In this document: piece by piece, positions 1-8,351 of the stretch
Numbering within the stretch: position 1 is the first letter of the stretch
Layout of the letters: the number at the start of each line of letters is the position of its first letter
Assembly (NCBI GenBank): GCA_043810345.1
Contig: JBDROF010000071.1
Coordinates: 1-53,742 of the forward strand
Direction of reading: 5' to 3'
Source of the DNA: QYOJ01 sp043810345
GTDB taxonomy: Bacteria; Bacteroidota; Bacteroidia; Bacteroidales; FEN-979
DNA length: 53,742 bases
The notes under the pieces: model-generated
What the model saw: the letters and a program-made list of their open reading frames with translations, nothing else
Databases searched by the model: none
Told to the model about the DNA's origin: nothing
Program-made: the position numbers and the translations under genes

Positions 1-92
1 AAAGGCGACAAAGGACGCCTCAAAGGCGCCGAAGAAATTCCTTCTTCGCCTTCGCGTGGACTTCGGCGACTTTGCGGTTAAAATTGAATGCT

Positions 93-539
93 ATGAAAAA
101 TCATTTTTTACTTCTCCTGGTTTTGCCTGTAATGCTCCAGGCGCAGGATGATAATGTGCCGTATATCCGATTTGATCAGGGATCGATGTTGTATTACCTC
201 CCCTCCCAGAGCGCGTATGCCCTGCTGTTGCCTGCCTCCAAGCCGGGCTTTGTCCGTATTCTGAGAACACCGGGATTCCAAACTCGTTCAAACCAGGAAA
301 TCTCAGACCAATTGGCATCCGGCATCCGGGATCAAATATCTCAGAACATGACCTCAGCGCAAAAAACAGAATTCCTTGAACAATACGCCTGCCTGATCCT
401 GCTGAACTACACCCGTGTTTCAGAGCTCGACACATTGTTTTATACCAAAGCAGTTTCTCTTCAGGAAGATGTCAATCAGGAAGTCAAGGAGAATGCGTCG
501 TTGGTCGTGAAAATGGCAGATCTCTATCGAAAACAATAA
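93..539 (+). CDS. secreted protein of unknown function
   Basis: A 148-residue protein that I do not recognise. The frame stays open upstream to a TTG, but the ATG at 93 is the better start because it opens directly onto a signal peptide (MKNHFLLLLVLPVMLQAQ) with likely cleavage after AQA/Q near residue 18. The mature part is about 130 residues, with a short beta-like segment (YIRFDQGSMLYYLPSQ) followed by a mostly helical, charged C-terminal half. There are no cysteine pairs, membrane segments or motifs I can assign, except a single Cys in the helical part. It is probably periplasmic. The next gene lies 167 bp downstream behind a tandem repeat, so the two need not be co-transcribed. Confidence 0.65.
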   Translation: MKNHFLLLLVLPVMLQAQDDNVPYIRFDQGSMLYYLPSQSAYALLLPASKPGFVRILRTPGFQTRSNQEISDQLASGIRDQISQNMTSAQKTEFLEQYACLILLNYTRVSELDTLFYTKAVSLQEDVNQEVKENASLVVKMADLYRKQ

Positions 540-556
540 TCTCCAGGCTTATACCA

Positions 557-618
557 CCAGTCCATTTGTCCGCCGGTCCGCCAGTCCACTTGTCCGCCAG
601 TCCGCCAGTCCGCTCGTC
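557..618. repeat. 8-bp tandem repeat array (agtccgcc-type units)
   Basis: Imperfect repeats of an 8-bp unit close to AGTCCGCC (variants GGTCCGCC, TGTCCGCC, AGTCCACT) fill the spacer between the first two genes. An open frame through the array makes a false N-terminal extension of the downstream lipoprotein. Confidence 0.75.
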
Positions 619-706
619 CCGATGTATCCTGAAAAATTTTCCAGCAGCTATCAGGGTGCCACCCATCTTCAGTGTACTATGGACAGAAACCCAAAATCAA
701 ACTTCT

Positions 707-1639
707 ATGAAAACGAACCACCTCTTCAAATTTGGACTGCTTCTAGTGGCAGCCCTTGCACTAGTAATTACAGGATGTCAGAAAGATCCTGTTGATCCTC
801 CCCCCGGAAACGGTTCCACCTCTGTCCAGCAAATTTCGCAGGACGATAATCAGATGCAGAAAATCAATGACGACATTAACCTCGACATTGAGATCATGAT
901 GACCGGTGGCGGATTGAAATCCACCACCTGGTTGCCGTGTAACGCTACCATCGATTCTACGAACGTGGTCAACGACACTATAACTTACTACATTACTTAT
1001 CACGGTCTCAACTGTCCGGAAACCCTTTACCGTACAGGAAAAGTAGAGGTGAAAAAGCACGTCGGAACCCACTGGTACATGCCTGGCGCTACAGTAATGG
1101 TGAAGATCATTAATCTGCAAATTACCCGCGTTGCCACCCAGAAGACCATTACAATTAACGGGGTGAAAACACACAGGAACGTAACCGGTGGTTTACTGGT
1201 TCAACTGGGGTATGGGATCAATACCATCGTCCACAAAACGTGGGGATTTATGACGGTCAATTTTGATGACGGCACCAACCGTACGTGGAACATTGCCCGC
1301 AGGTGTGTCTATACCGGAACCCTCGGACAGTTTGTGATCGGAGTGGACGGATTCGGCCAGGTAGGCGAATACACCAATCTCGTGACCTGGGGAGTAGCCC
1401 GGTCGGGCGAACAATTCTTTATCCGCGTTCCGCAACCGGTTCATTTTGTTCAGGTCTGTGCATTCAATCCCTGTGACGGCATACAGCAGATCGATATCCC
1501 TTCGGCTGATAAAGGAGCTACCATCACCTACGGATTCGATAGCAACAACCAACCTGTTGTCCCACCCGCCTGCCCGACAAAATACAGGGTCGACTGGTAT
1601 CACGGACAAAACAGCGGCACCATCTACCTTTGGTTGTAA
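707..1639 (+). CDS. lipoprotein of unknown function
   Basis: A 310-residue protein with a clear lipoprotein signal: MKTNHLFKFGLLLVAALALV followed by a lipobox ending in Cys24 (ITG-C). A flexible DPPPGNGS stretch follows. The frame is open for 47 codons further upstream, but those codons read through a tandem repeat, so the ATG at 707 is the start. The mature part looks beta-rich, with many Thr/Val/Asn strands and several cysteines (near CNATID, NCPETLY, RRCVY, CAFNPCDG, PPACPTKY) that could form disulphides in the periplasm or on the surface. I know no family for it. It is followed by a hairpin that could end its transcript. Confidence 0.7.
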   Translation: MKTNHLFKFGLLLVAALALVITGCQKDPVDPPPGNGSTSVQQISQDDNQMQKINDDINLDIEIMMTGGGLKSTTWLPCNATIDSTNVVNDTITYYITYHGLNCPETLYRTGKVEVKKHVGTHWYMPGATVMVKIINLQITRVATQKTITINGVKTHRNVTGGLLVQLGYGINTIVHKTWGFMTVNFDDGTNRTWNIARRCVYTGTLGQFVIGVDGFGQVGEYTNLVTWGVARSGEQFFIRVPQPVHFVQVCAFNPCDGIQQIDIPSADKGATITYGFDSNNQPVVPPACPTKYRVDWYHGQNSGTIYLWL

Positions 1640-1656
1640 ATAGAAGGGAAGCAAAT

Positions 1657-1693
1657 CCCAAAAGGGGCGGTTCTGTTATGGGATCGCCCTTTG
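1657..1693 (+). terminator. possible intrinsic terminator after the lipoprotein gene
   Basis: The arms AAAGGGGCG and CGCCCTTT, allowing one bulge, pair across a loop of about a dozen bases, and the right arm runs into TTTGTTATTT. It lies about 20 bp after the stop codon of the lipoprotein gene. The T tract is interrupted, so the call is moderate. Confidence 0.45.
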
Positions 1694-1707
1694 TTATTTA
1701 CGATTAA

Positions 1708-1730
1708 TACGATTTTCGATTGTAGATTGA
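1708..1730. repeat. left copy of a 23-bp direct repeat flanking the toxin-antitoxin pair
   Basis: The 23 bases starting TACGATTTTCG and ending TAGATTGA are identical to 2373-2395. The two copies bracket the RHH/MazF pair. Confidence 0.8.
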
Positions 1731-1765
1731 AATCATTTTCCTAATTATGATTATTATTTTTTATT

Positions 1766-1773
1766 TATATTTG
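1766..1773 (+). promoter_or_regulatory. candidate -7 box of the toxin-antitoxin operon
   Basis: TATATTTG matches the Bacteroidota -7 consensus TAnnTTTG and lies 25 bp upstream of the antitoxin ATG. No well-placed -33 TTG is visible. The A/T-rich surroundings make chance matches likely. Confidence 0.4.
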
Positions 1774-1797
1774 TAGTTTATAAATAAATCAGAATAA

Positions 1798-2031
1798 ATG
1801 ACAACATTCACAAGCTCATTGCCGGAAGATCTCCTTGGGAAATTGAGTGAAATGGCTGGAAGACTGGCCATCCCTAAAAATAAGATTATCGAGAGAGCCC
1901 TTAGGCTTTATCTTGATCAGTTAGTCCGCGCCGAATATGCTAAGTCATATAAAAAGGCCGGAGATGATACCGATGTTCTTCTAATCGCAGAAGAGGGCAT
2001 GCAAGATTACCTGGAACAATTAGAGCCATGA
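1798..2031 (+). CDS. RHH (CopG-like) antitoxin
   Basis: A 77-residue protein whose N-terminus reads as a ribbon-helix-helix domain: a short strand (TTFTSSLPEDLLGKL), helix 1 (LSEMAGRLAIPKN) and helix 2 (KNKIIERALRLYLDQL). This is the arrangement of CopG-type dimeric DNA-binding antitoxins. The acidic C-terminal tail (DDTDVLLIAEEGMQDYLEQLEP) is the usual toxin-wrapping segment. The stop codon overlaps the toxin start (ATGA at 2028-2031), so the two are translationally coupled. By family behaviour it neutralises the toxin and represses its own operon, probably through the A/T-rich spacer just upstream. Confidence 0.85.
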   Translation: MTTFTSSLPEDLLGKLSEMAGRLAIPKNKIIERALRLYLDQLVRAEYAKSYKKAGDDTDVLLIAEEGMQDYLEQLEP

Positions 2032-2360
2032 AGCAATGTGAAATCTGGTTTGCCGATCTCAATCCGGTAAAAGGAAGTGAGCAAAAAGGATTTCGACCGG
2101 TGGTGATCATCAGCGGGAATCTGTTGAATCAATACCTTAAGGTTGTCATAACCTGTCCGCTAACAACCAGCATTAAAGGGTACAAAGGGAATGTCATTCT
2201 GGAACCAAACGAGCAAAATGGCATTGCGAAAAAATCAGAAATCATGATTTTTCATATCCGGTCGATCTCCAAAGACCGTCTGGTTAAAAAAATAGGGTGT
2301 ATCACCGGGAAGCAACTGGCCCAAATCAAACAGGGGCTGGGAGAGATTCTGAGATACTAG
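2028..2360 (+). CDS. MazF/PemK-type mRNA interferase toxin
   Basis: A 110-residue protein with the MazF/PemK hallmarks. The N-terminal GEIW-like motif reads CEIWFADLNPVKGSEQKGFRP, carrying the conserved Gly-Ser-Glu-Gln and Arg-Pro. Next comes VVIISGNLLN, then CPLTTSIK with the conserved Thr-Ser residues. The later strand contains SEIMIFHIRSISKDRL, with the D-R/S-R active-site region. The length matches the family. The toxin cleaves mRNA at short sequences when free of antitoxin. It overlaps the RHH antitoxin gene by 4 bp, and the pair is framed by identical 23-bp repeats. Confidence 0.92.
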   Translation: MKQCEIWFADLNPVKGSEQKGFRPVVIISGNLLNQYLKVVITCPLTTSIKGYKGNVILEPNEQNGIAKKSEIMIFHIRSISKDRLVKKIGCITGKQLAQIKQGLGEILRY

Positions 2361-2372
2361 AAATTAACGAAG

Positions 2373-2395
2373 TACGATTTTCGATTGTAGATTGA
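2373..2395. repeat. right copy of the 23-bp direct repeat flanking the toxin-antitoxin pair
   Basis: Identical to 1708-1730. It begins 12 bp after the mazF-like stop codon and is followed by more of the same A/T-rich text (caatcgtaattc...), so it may belong to a larger intergenic repeat family. Confidence 0.8.
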
Positions 2396-2436
2396 TTTTA
2401 CAATCGTAATTCAAAAATCCGCAATCATAAATCTTT

Positions 2437-4719
2437 TTAATGTACCAGAAGTTTCCCGGTGGCTATCAACTCTACACCTGACCGGATAGTGCAGATATAC
2501 ATTCCCGACGGAAGGGAATTTCGGTTGATTCTAACGGGAAGGCCCGGATACAGTTCCGGGATAAGATACGAAGAGACCCTTTTCCCCTGCAAGGAGTAAA
2601 TCTCCACCACAACCCCTTCAAGTTTTTGCTGCACCGGAGCATAGAGCAGGGCAGTTGAGGTAAATGGATTAGGAACCACCGTGAGGGACCGGTACATGGA
2701 TGATTGGGTTTCTGTGATCACAAGGGTCGAATCGAAGGGTTCGATAAGAATCACCCCTGCCATGAAATCGCTCAGATAGATCATCCCGTTGGATCCGAGA
2801 TCCACGGCAGTACTCCCGAACATGTTGGTCCAGCCTCCGGTTCCACGGCATTCAGCTACCAGGGTGGCTTCGGGAGGTTCGGAGAGTTGAAAGACCTTCA
2901 GTCCATAAAATTTATCCGCAATATAGACCAGGTTGTTTTTCAGGTATACATCTGCCGGGCTGAAATGCCAATCGAAATAGGTTCCCATCGGTACCAGGAT
3001 GTTCCCGTCGATGTAGTACCAGGCAAACCAGAACATCCCGCAGGATAATGCCAAAAGAGAACCATCCCGGGAGATTCCGTTGATCTCACCAGGGGCAGCT
3101 ACCGTATCGATCAGGATCAGGGAGTCATTTACCACCCGAAACATGGCCAGGTAGAAGGTGTTACCGGTTTTTTTCCCGCAGAAAATGGTGTCGCCCGAGA
3201 TCAGCAACCCGTTCACATCACTGTTGGTACTGTCAATGTCCAGTAAGGGGTATCCATGGATGGAATCATACGGGTTGTAAAGGGCGATCTGCCGGAAGGG
3301 GAAAAGGAGGTCTGAGAATCCTGCAATGATACGCGTACCGGCATTGGTCTGGATGGTACGGATGGTCTCACACCCGAACCCGATATCCCCGGCCGGTTCC
3401 GGATTCCCTCCCTGTAACCAGGGCATCAGGTTGTAAAACTCCCCGTTGGAAAGGAGGATTAGTGAATCGTTGACAAAGGCTATGTCAGCGACAAACTGAG
3501 TGAAAATGTGCAGAATCTTCGGATGATTCATATACCCGGCAGAATAAAAAAGGCTGTCTGTCTCGTAGGCTACAAGGCCATACCCGCGCATGCAGGCCCA
3601 CAGGGTGTCACCGCGAATATACGATCGCTGACACCACCCTCCGGTTTCCAGGAATCCGAGCGTGTCTTCCGGCTGTAACTGTGAAACATCACTAATGAGC
3701 ACCCCCAGCCACTCCGACGACATGGCCAGAAAGGGAGTCCCATGCATCCGTGCTACATCGAAATGCCAGAGACCCGGACGGATATCAGCCAGGTGAACCA
3801 TAGCGGTATCTGGAAGACCCGTGGCATCATACACCGGAACCACCGTTTGCCACAGGTTGTTCAGTCCGGCGCCGGTGGAGATGAAAAGAGTGTCGTTCTG
3901 GGAATCCATGTTGTTGATGTTGGCTTGCGCAAAGCCAATGATCCCGGGAACACTGAAACTGTCGACCGCCGAGAGAAACGGACCATCCAGGTAGAGGGCA
4001 TAGAAGTAACTTTTGGTGAAAAGCAGGTTCTGGGGGCCGCCGCATACATAGATGATATCGTCTCTGAGGTCACCAAACTGGATGTCCTGCAGGTTCCACA
4101 CGTTGTTGCTCTGCCATATGGCAACAGGGATCTCCAGATCGGTGAAATGGTAGACCATCACGGTCCCTTTCGGAATGCCATGGGCCCCGACAGCGATGTA
4201 TTCTCCTTTCCGGCTGGCGCAGAAGGAGTTGTTCGGGCCGAACGTAGCCAGCCTGGTAAAGGTGCTCGCGATGGAGTCGTACCGCAGCATCCGTACCTTT
4301 TTACCATCGGCCACATAAAGGGTGTCATTGGTGAGCCAGAGATCGTAAGCCGCCGAATCGCCGGTCATTTCGTAGTGGGCGATCGCAGTAAGGGTATCGG
4401 AGGTAGCGTCAAGCGCCCACACACCGTCATGGGTAGCAGCCACGAACAAAATATCCCCGTAAAGGGCTGTTTCATTCACCAATCCCAACAGCGGCCGGCG
4501 GGCCACCACATGGATATTGGCCGTGTCCTGCGTGTCGTAGATCCAGATGCTGGTTCCACATCCTACAAAAAGGCGCTGCGAAGCGCTGTCGTAGTTCACA
4601 TGGTACCCTGCTCCGCCGGGGGTTTGACCGAGTCTGGAGAGATCCTCAACTTGTGTATACCCTACGGAGATATATCCAACGTACAGGATCAAGATAAGTT
4701 TTACATGGTTCAGATTCAT
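2437..4719 (-). CDS. T9SS-exported beta-propeller protein
   Basis: A 760-residue protein with a signal peptide (MNLNHVKLILILYVGYISVGYTQ). Its long body consists of repeated strands of the type GDTLYVADGKKVRML, NDTLFISTGAGL and NDSLILLSNGE, roughly 40-60 residues apart. I read these as beta-propeller blades like those of LVIVD/YVTN proteins. From residue 683 a T9SS type A C-terminal sorting domain begins with PNPFTSTALLY and ends with LPSGMYICTIRSG...GKLLVH. The protein should be exported across the outer membrane by T9SS and released or anchored after the CTD is cut. No enzyme residues are visible. It is a single gene with no obvious operon partners. Confidence 0.85.
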   Translation of the reverse strand: MNLNHVKLILILYVGYISVGYTQVEDLSRLGQTPGGAGYHVNYDSASQRLFVGCGTSIWIYDTQDTANIHVVARRPLLGLVNETALYGDILFVAATHDGVWALDATSDTLTAIAHYEMTGDSAAYDLWLTNDTLYVADGKKVRMLRYDSIASTFTRLATFGPNNSFCASRKGEYIAVGAHGIPKGTVMVYHFTDLEIPVAIWQSNNVWNLQDIQFGDLRDDIIYVCGGPQNLLFTKSYFYALYLDGPFLSAVDSFSVPGIIGFAQANINNMDSQNDTLFISTGAGLNNLWQTVVPVYDATGLPDTAMVHLADIRPGLWHFDVARMHGTPFLAMSSEWLGVLISDVSQLQPEDTLGFLETGGWCQRSYIRGDTLWACMRGYGLVAYETDSLFYSAGYMNHPKILHIFTQFVADIAFVNDSLILLSNGEFYNLMPWLQGGNPEPAGDIGFGCETIRTIQTNAGTRIIAGFSDLLFPFRQIALYNPYDSIHGYPLLDIDSTNSDVNGLLISGDTIFCGKKTGNTFYLAMFRVVNDSLILIDTVAAPGEINGISRDGSLLALSCGMFWFAWYYIDGNILVPMGTYFDWHFSPADVYLKNNLVYIADKFYGLKVFQLSEPPEATLVAECRGTGGWTNMFGSTAVDLGSNGMIYLSDFMAGVILIEPFDSTLVITETQSSMYRSLTVVPNPFTSTALLYAPVQQKLEGVVVEIYSLQGKRVSSYLIPELYPGLPVRINRNSLPSGMYICTIRSGVELIATGKLLVH

Positions 4720-4856
4720 TTTATCATCAAGTTTTGAACATTACTTAATATAAGGACAATTTAACTGGGCGAAAGGTTGTATGGGGGTTGCATTTTGATG
4801 CTTGCTGTAGTAAATTTGATTTTCAGATGATTGATCTGTTCATTAAACATTGTATC

Positions 4857-5190
4857 ATGAATAAATTCGTAATTACTACATTGATCGGATTCGGGCTGAT
4901 CGTCATAACCGGAATCTGGTCCTGCAAAAATTCTAAGTCCGGCGGAGATCCGGAACAATACCGTTTCACGCAACGGCCCGCAACCACAGGTTCGTCCCGA
5001 TAACCTTATGGGAACGGGGATAAACACCTTTGGTAACCGGAACTTGGTGATTGCCGATAATAGTTCATTCCGGAATATCGGAAGAGGGATCCTGGTCGAG
5101 GACAGCTGGGAGGTAGTGGTTGAACGGAATCAAATTTATGAGAATAACCTGGGGCCAGGCCTCGAGGTCAGCAACGAAGATAACCAGTGA
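4857..5190 (+). pseudogene. remnant of a beta-helix lipoprotein gene, frameshifted
   Basis: The start at 4857 encodes a lipoprotein signal (MNKFVITTLIGFGLIVITG-WSC, Cys23) but this frame stops at 5003. The +1-shifted frame is open across the same bases and reads RNNTVSRNG, then GNRNLVIADNSSFRNIG, then EVVVERNQIYENNLG, ending at 5190. That is the rhythm of right-handed parallel beta-helix (NosD/pectate-lyase-like) repeats. The change of frame lies around 4930-4960. Only about 80 residues of helix remain, while the family usually has several hundred, so large parts have been lost as well as the frame. A functional short protein cannot be excluded, but a decayed gene fits better. Confidence 0.55.
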
Positions 5191-5206
5191 ATCGAAGCAA
5201 CAGCCT

Positions 5207-5581
5207 CTAGGATCCAGGATGACTGTTGAGCCGCTGGCTGGTGTAAAATTTCAGCAGTACCTGGTCTGAGAAAAAGGTAAACAGGATCAGGAATCCTGCG
5301 CCCGCCACGATTTGCCAATGGTCTAATACCAGGAGCAGGAAGGGATTAATGGATGTACGTATCGGGAAAATCAGGCAGATAGCCAGAATGATTAGGGCTG
5401 CTGCAGCGATACCTGTCTTCATGGCAAATTCCCGGATCAGTTCTCTCCAGGTCTGCCGCTTTTCCACCCTCCTTAGCAGTGTATCTGTAAAGGAAAGTGA
5501 AAGTTCCCGTTCAGGCTTCTCTTTCAATGCTTCCGTGATCAGTGCTTCCAGCTCATTGAGGCGATTGTTCTCGGGGTTCAT
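5207..5581 (-). CDS. small membrane protein, possible anti-sigma factor
   Basis: A 124-residue protein encoded 18 bp downstream of an ECF sigma factor gene and on the same strand. The N-terminal third is soluble and charged (residues 1-50, helix-forming, LNELEALITEALKEKPERELS). Two hydrophobic segments follow: about 55-75 (TGIAAAALIILAICLIFPI) and about 82-108 (LLLVLDHWQIVAGAGFLILFTFF). The position and cytoplasmic-N/membrane-C design fit an anti-sigma factor that holds the sigma factor at the membrane. The zinc-binding HxxxCxxC of classical ZAS anti-sigma factors is absent, so the role rests on context. Confidence 0.6.
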   Translation of the reverse strand: MNPENNRLNELEALITEALKEKPERELSLSFTDTLLRRVEKRQTWRELIREFAMKTGIAAAALIILAICLIFPIRTSINPFLLLVLDHWQIVAGAGFLILFTFFSDQVLLKFYTSQRLNSHPGS

Positions 5582-5599
5582 GGTGGCAAAATTAGTTTA

Positions 5600-6178
5600 T
5601 TAGTTCGTCGTTAACAACTCAGGGCGCATATCGGGAACCAGTTGCAGGATTCTTTCACGGATCGCCTGCCGTCCCCGGTTCAGATAACTTTTAATGGTTC
5701 CATCGGGCATTCCGGTGATCTCTTCGATCTCTTTGTAGGATAACTCCTCTAAGTAGAAGAGTGTTATTACGGTTCGATATTGAACCGGTAGCGAGTCGAT
5801 CACACGGTGGACAATTTTTTTCATGCTGCTCTTATCAAGTGCCGCTTCAGCCGATTCGACAGCCGGTTTTTCAGAAGCTTCCGGGAGATAGTCATCGACG
5901 GAGACCATGATATTTTTTCCTTTTTTACGCAAATAGGTGATGCTCATGTTGTAAGCGATCGCTCCGATCCAGGTGGAGAGCTTCGATTCTCCCCTGAACT
6001 TTCCGATATCCCTGAAAACCCGGAGAAAGATCTCCTGGCACAAATCCTCGGCATCTTCCGTTTGGTCTACCATCCGTAATACCATGTGCCATACCAGGTT
6101 TTTGTATTTTTCAACCAGAAACCTGTTTGCATGGTCATTCCCCGCCTGCACCTGCGCGATCAGCGTTGCATCATCCAT
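5600..6178 (-). CDS. ECF-type RNA polymerase sigma-70 factor
   Basis: A 192-residue sigma factor. Region 2 spans about residues 15-85 and includes the core-binding and -10 recognition stretch DAEDLCQEIFLRVFRDIGKF followed by STWIGAIAYNMSITYLRKK. After a linker, region 4 (about 118-180) carries the helix-turn-helix LPVQYRTVITLFYLEELSYKEIEEITGMPDGTIKSYLNRGR. Region 3 is absent, as in all ECF factors. It redirects RNA polymerase to a regulon not visible here. The next gene on the strand encodes a small membrane protein that is the likely anti-sigma partner. The upstream spacer contains a pure 8-bp tandem array that could affect expression. Confidence 0.93.
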   Translation of the reverse strand: MDDATLIAQVQAGNDHANRFLVEKYKNLVWHMVLRMVDQTEDAEDLCQEIFLRVFRDIGKFRGESKLSTWIGAIAYNMSITYLRKKGKNIMVSVDDYLPEASEKPAVESAEAALDKSSMKKIVHRVIDSLPVQYRTVITLFYLEELSYKEIEEITGMPDGTIKSYLNRGRQAIRERILQLVPDMRPELLTTN

Positions 6179-6229
6179 TTTACTATCTGTCGGTCATCCT
6201 GGGAAAAGGTTGCAGAGCAGGAGTAAAGA

Positions 6230-6277
6230 AAATAGCGAAATAGCGAAATAGCGAAATAGCGAAATAGCGAAATAGCG
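6230..6277. repeat. 8-bp tandem array, six copies of aaatagcg
   Basis: Six near-perfect head-to-tail copies of AAATAGCG upstream of the sigma factor gene. The same octamer, read on the other strand, recurs at 38102-38163. Confidence 0.9.
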
Positions 6278-6370
6278 GGAAACGAAATCCAAAAAAGTGT
6301 GATTTTTTGCAACCTTGTGAGAGAGTGAGCGACATATTGTCCAAATATTAATCAATAAAATTAAAAAAAA

Positions 6371-6745
6371 ATGGAAACCCTCGGAACAATTGTCATTGTC
6401 GGTATTGTCTTTTTTGGTGTGTATAGCCTGATCAAAGTCTTCACCGATTACCTGTTAAAACGGAAGATTGTAAAAACCGGTCACATTGAAAAAGCAGGAA
6501 TCCTTGAAACCCCTCCAGGCCAAACCGGCGAGAGTAACCGTTACCCAAACCTGAAATGGGGGCTGGTAGCCCTGATGGCGGGCGCCGGACTGATCCTGAT
6601 CGAAATCTTCTACCGAACCGGAGCCATCACCTGGGAGGACGGTCGTGATTCGTTCCTCCCCTTCGGGATTGAACTTGTTGCAATCGCTCTCGGTTTTCTG
6701 ATCTATTTCTTCATCGTGAATGCAAAAGGGATGAAAGGGCGGTAG
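6371..6745 (+). CDS. small inner-membrane protein of unknown function
   Basis: A 124-residue protein with three hydrophobic segments: about 5-24 (LGTIVIVGIVFFGVYSLIKV), about 60-78 (WGLVALMAGAGLILIEIFY) and about 95-115 (GIELVAIALGFLIYFFIVNA). A basic loop between the first two (KRKIVKTGHIEKAG) suggests it faces the cytoplasm. The layout is like the short membrane proteins often found beside ECF sigma factor genes in Bacteroidota. However, it is divergent from that pair here, with 192 bp between. I do not recognise a named family and propose no function. Confidence 0.65.
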   Translation: METLGTIVIVGIVFFGVYSLIKVFTDYLLKRKIVKTGHIEKAGILETPPGQTGESNRYPNLKWGLVALMAGAGLILIEIFYRTGAITWEDGRDSFLPFGIELVAIALGFLIYFFIVNAKGMKGR

Positions 6746-6814
6746 GACGAAAGACGAAGGACGAAATATGTTTTATGAAGGGATGACGATCCCTGCACCT
6801 ATATCCGGTTGCCC

Positions 6815-8266
6815 TTACCGGTCAGGTTGTCCTTCCCTCCCAAGTTCATCGTTTAGGAATTCAATTAGAAGTGTTGATACAGATCCTGCAAACCCTGCAG
6901 TGATCTTTCCAAGGTAAGATTCGAGTTCTTCCGGATGGTTCAGATATATTTCCCGGGCACTTTTGACGATGGTTTGTTGAAGCGAGATCTCCTGATCTTC
7001 AAATAGATCTCTCTGAACTGACCATCGTTTGTACATGTTGGGGAATCCGTATTTCAGGGAGTCGGAAAGGGTTTTGAACTGCCAGAAAGCAGCGTGTTCA
7101 TCGAAGTCAGACGGAGCGTTGTCGTACCCTTCGGGGATCGTATGAGCGCCAAAATAGACAGGGACATAGATAGCTGCATAGGGTGTGCTCAAGCCGGTCC
7201 ACAATACTGCCCCGAACGAAACCGGTTCACCTGGCGCCAATGTTATGACATCCGTATGAACACAATTCCAACTGGCAATCGCCCTTTCAGGATTCTTTGA
7301 GTTTTCACGAAGCATTGGATCATAAGGTGTCTCTTCGTAATGATCCCGGAGGATAGTGAAGCATTGTCGAAGGTCAATTTTCCGGGCGGGCATCAGGAAC
7401 ATAGGAAAGAGCTCAGAATCGGATGGAAGCATCAGTTCCGGATTCAGCAGATCTATCCCCCTCCAGACTCTGCGTGTATTGTAATAATTATCGCTATGCT
7501 GCTCTTTTCTGCCACCACCGAAAATCGTTGCAAAATGAAATGTACCCTGTTCAGAATCCCATAACCCTTGCTCTTTACAGAATGTTTGCAATCCGGGAGA
7601 TGTCAAGTAATTCAAACTATCGTCAACGTTGATCTCTCCAATCCGGTAGCTGTTGGCAGCGATAAAATAACAGGAATCTGGAACACGTACGGCAGCCCAA
7701 CTGCGCCCCCCTCCGGCCTCCATATACCATATCTCATTGGTGTCTGCCACACCGACACCACTGGGATATTTCACACCATACCGGTTGTAAAGTTCACCGA
7801 TCAGCGTGATACATTCCCGGGCAGTTCGGGAATGGTGCAGAGCATAATACCTGACACCTCCTCCCAATCCTGTTTCTACCAGTGGATCTGCCTGTTCGGT
7901 TTTTTTGTTCCGGTCCTCCCCAAGAGCCAGGCCACCTGCTATCGCGACCCCATGCTCGTTGATCGCCACGGCATCCCCCTCAGCAAACCCTTTGTAGATC
8001 TGCAGAACCAGGATCTCATATCCGAATCCGGCCGGCCATGAGAATCCGGGGAGCTCATCCATCACCTGACTTCCTGGAACTCTGACAAGCATCGAAGCTT
8101 CTTGTCCCGTGAGATCGTTGTTATGAGCCAGGTACACCTGCCCGTTGACTGTAGCCCCCTTTCCGGCCATCAGCAGGTAACACTCTTGCCGCTGGGCTGC
8201 CAGAAAAAAAGGGATCAGGACACAGATTATCCAAGCCAGGGAAAAAACACGAATCCAATATTTCAT
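6815..8266 (-). CDS. C69-family dipeptidase-like Ntn hydrolase, exported
   Basis: A 483-residue protein with an N-terminal signal (YWIRVFSLAWIICVLIPFFLAAQ) followed closely by Cys29 in QRQECYLLMAGKGATVNGQVYLAHNNDL. In the C69/U34 dipeptidase family the mature chain begins with a catalytic cysteine (N-terminal nucleophile), followed by a GkkAtadGs...ArN.D segment; this fits that pattern. Later segments such as YPSGVGVADTNEIWYMEAGGGRSWAAVRVPD and IAANSYRIGEINVDDS are also typical. It is likely a periplasmic dipeptidase involved in peptide scavenging. A few residues sit between the signal and Cys29, so maturation would need an extra cut. Confidence 0.85.
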   Translation of the reverse strand: MKYWIRVFSLAWIICVLIPFFLAAQRQECYLLMAGKGATVNGQVYLAHNNDLTGQEASMLVRVPGSQVMDELPGFSWPAGFGYEILVLQIYKGFAEGDAVAINEHGVAIAGGLALGEDRNKKTEQADPLVETGLGGGVRYYALHHSRTARECITLIGELYNRYGVKYPSGVGVADTNEIWYMEAGGGRSWAAVRVPDSCYFIAANSYRIGEINVDDSLNYLTSPGLQTFCKEQGLWDSEQGTFHFATIFGGGRKEQHSDNYYNTRRVWRGIDLLNPELMLPSDSELFPMFLMPARKIDLRQCFTILRDHYEETPYDPMLRENSKNPERAIASWNCVHTDVITLAPGEPVSFGAVLWTGLSTPYAAIYVPVYFGAHTIPEGYDNAPSDFDEHAAFWQFKTLSDSLKYGFPNMYKRWSVQRDLFEDQEISLQQTIVKSAREIYLNHPEELESYLGKITAGFAGSVSTLLIEFLNDELGREGQPDR

Positions 8267-8310
8267 ACACCAGAAGTTCTTAATAAACCTTGATACTGAG
8301 TGATAAAGAT

Positions 8311-8349
8311 AAAGAAAAAGCGGCCTGTGCGATTGTCGTGCAGGTCGCT
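8311..8349 (-). terminator. intrinsic terminator of the TonB-domain gene
   Basis: On the minus strand AGCGACCTG pairs with CAGGCCGCT, with one mismatch in nine and a 13-base loop, and is followed by TTTTTCTTT. It begins 3 bp after the stop of the 8352-9188 gene and separates it from the C69 dipeptidase gene downstream. Confidence 0.75.
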
Positions 8350-8351
8350 GT

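Noticed and set aside
1..92. possible gene or RNA at the left edge
   Set aside because: The text is made of short repeats around AAAGGCG and CTTCGGCGAC with an inverted part; nothing codes before the ATG at 93.
3742..4737. 331-codon plus-strand open frame
   Set aside because: It is antisense to the T9SS propeller gene, has no signal or motif, and its composition follows the opposite frame.
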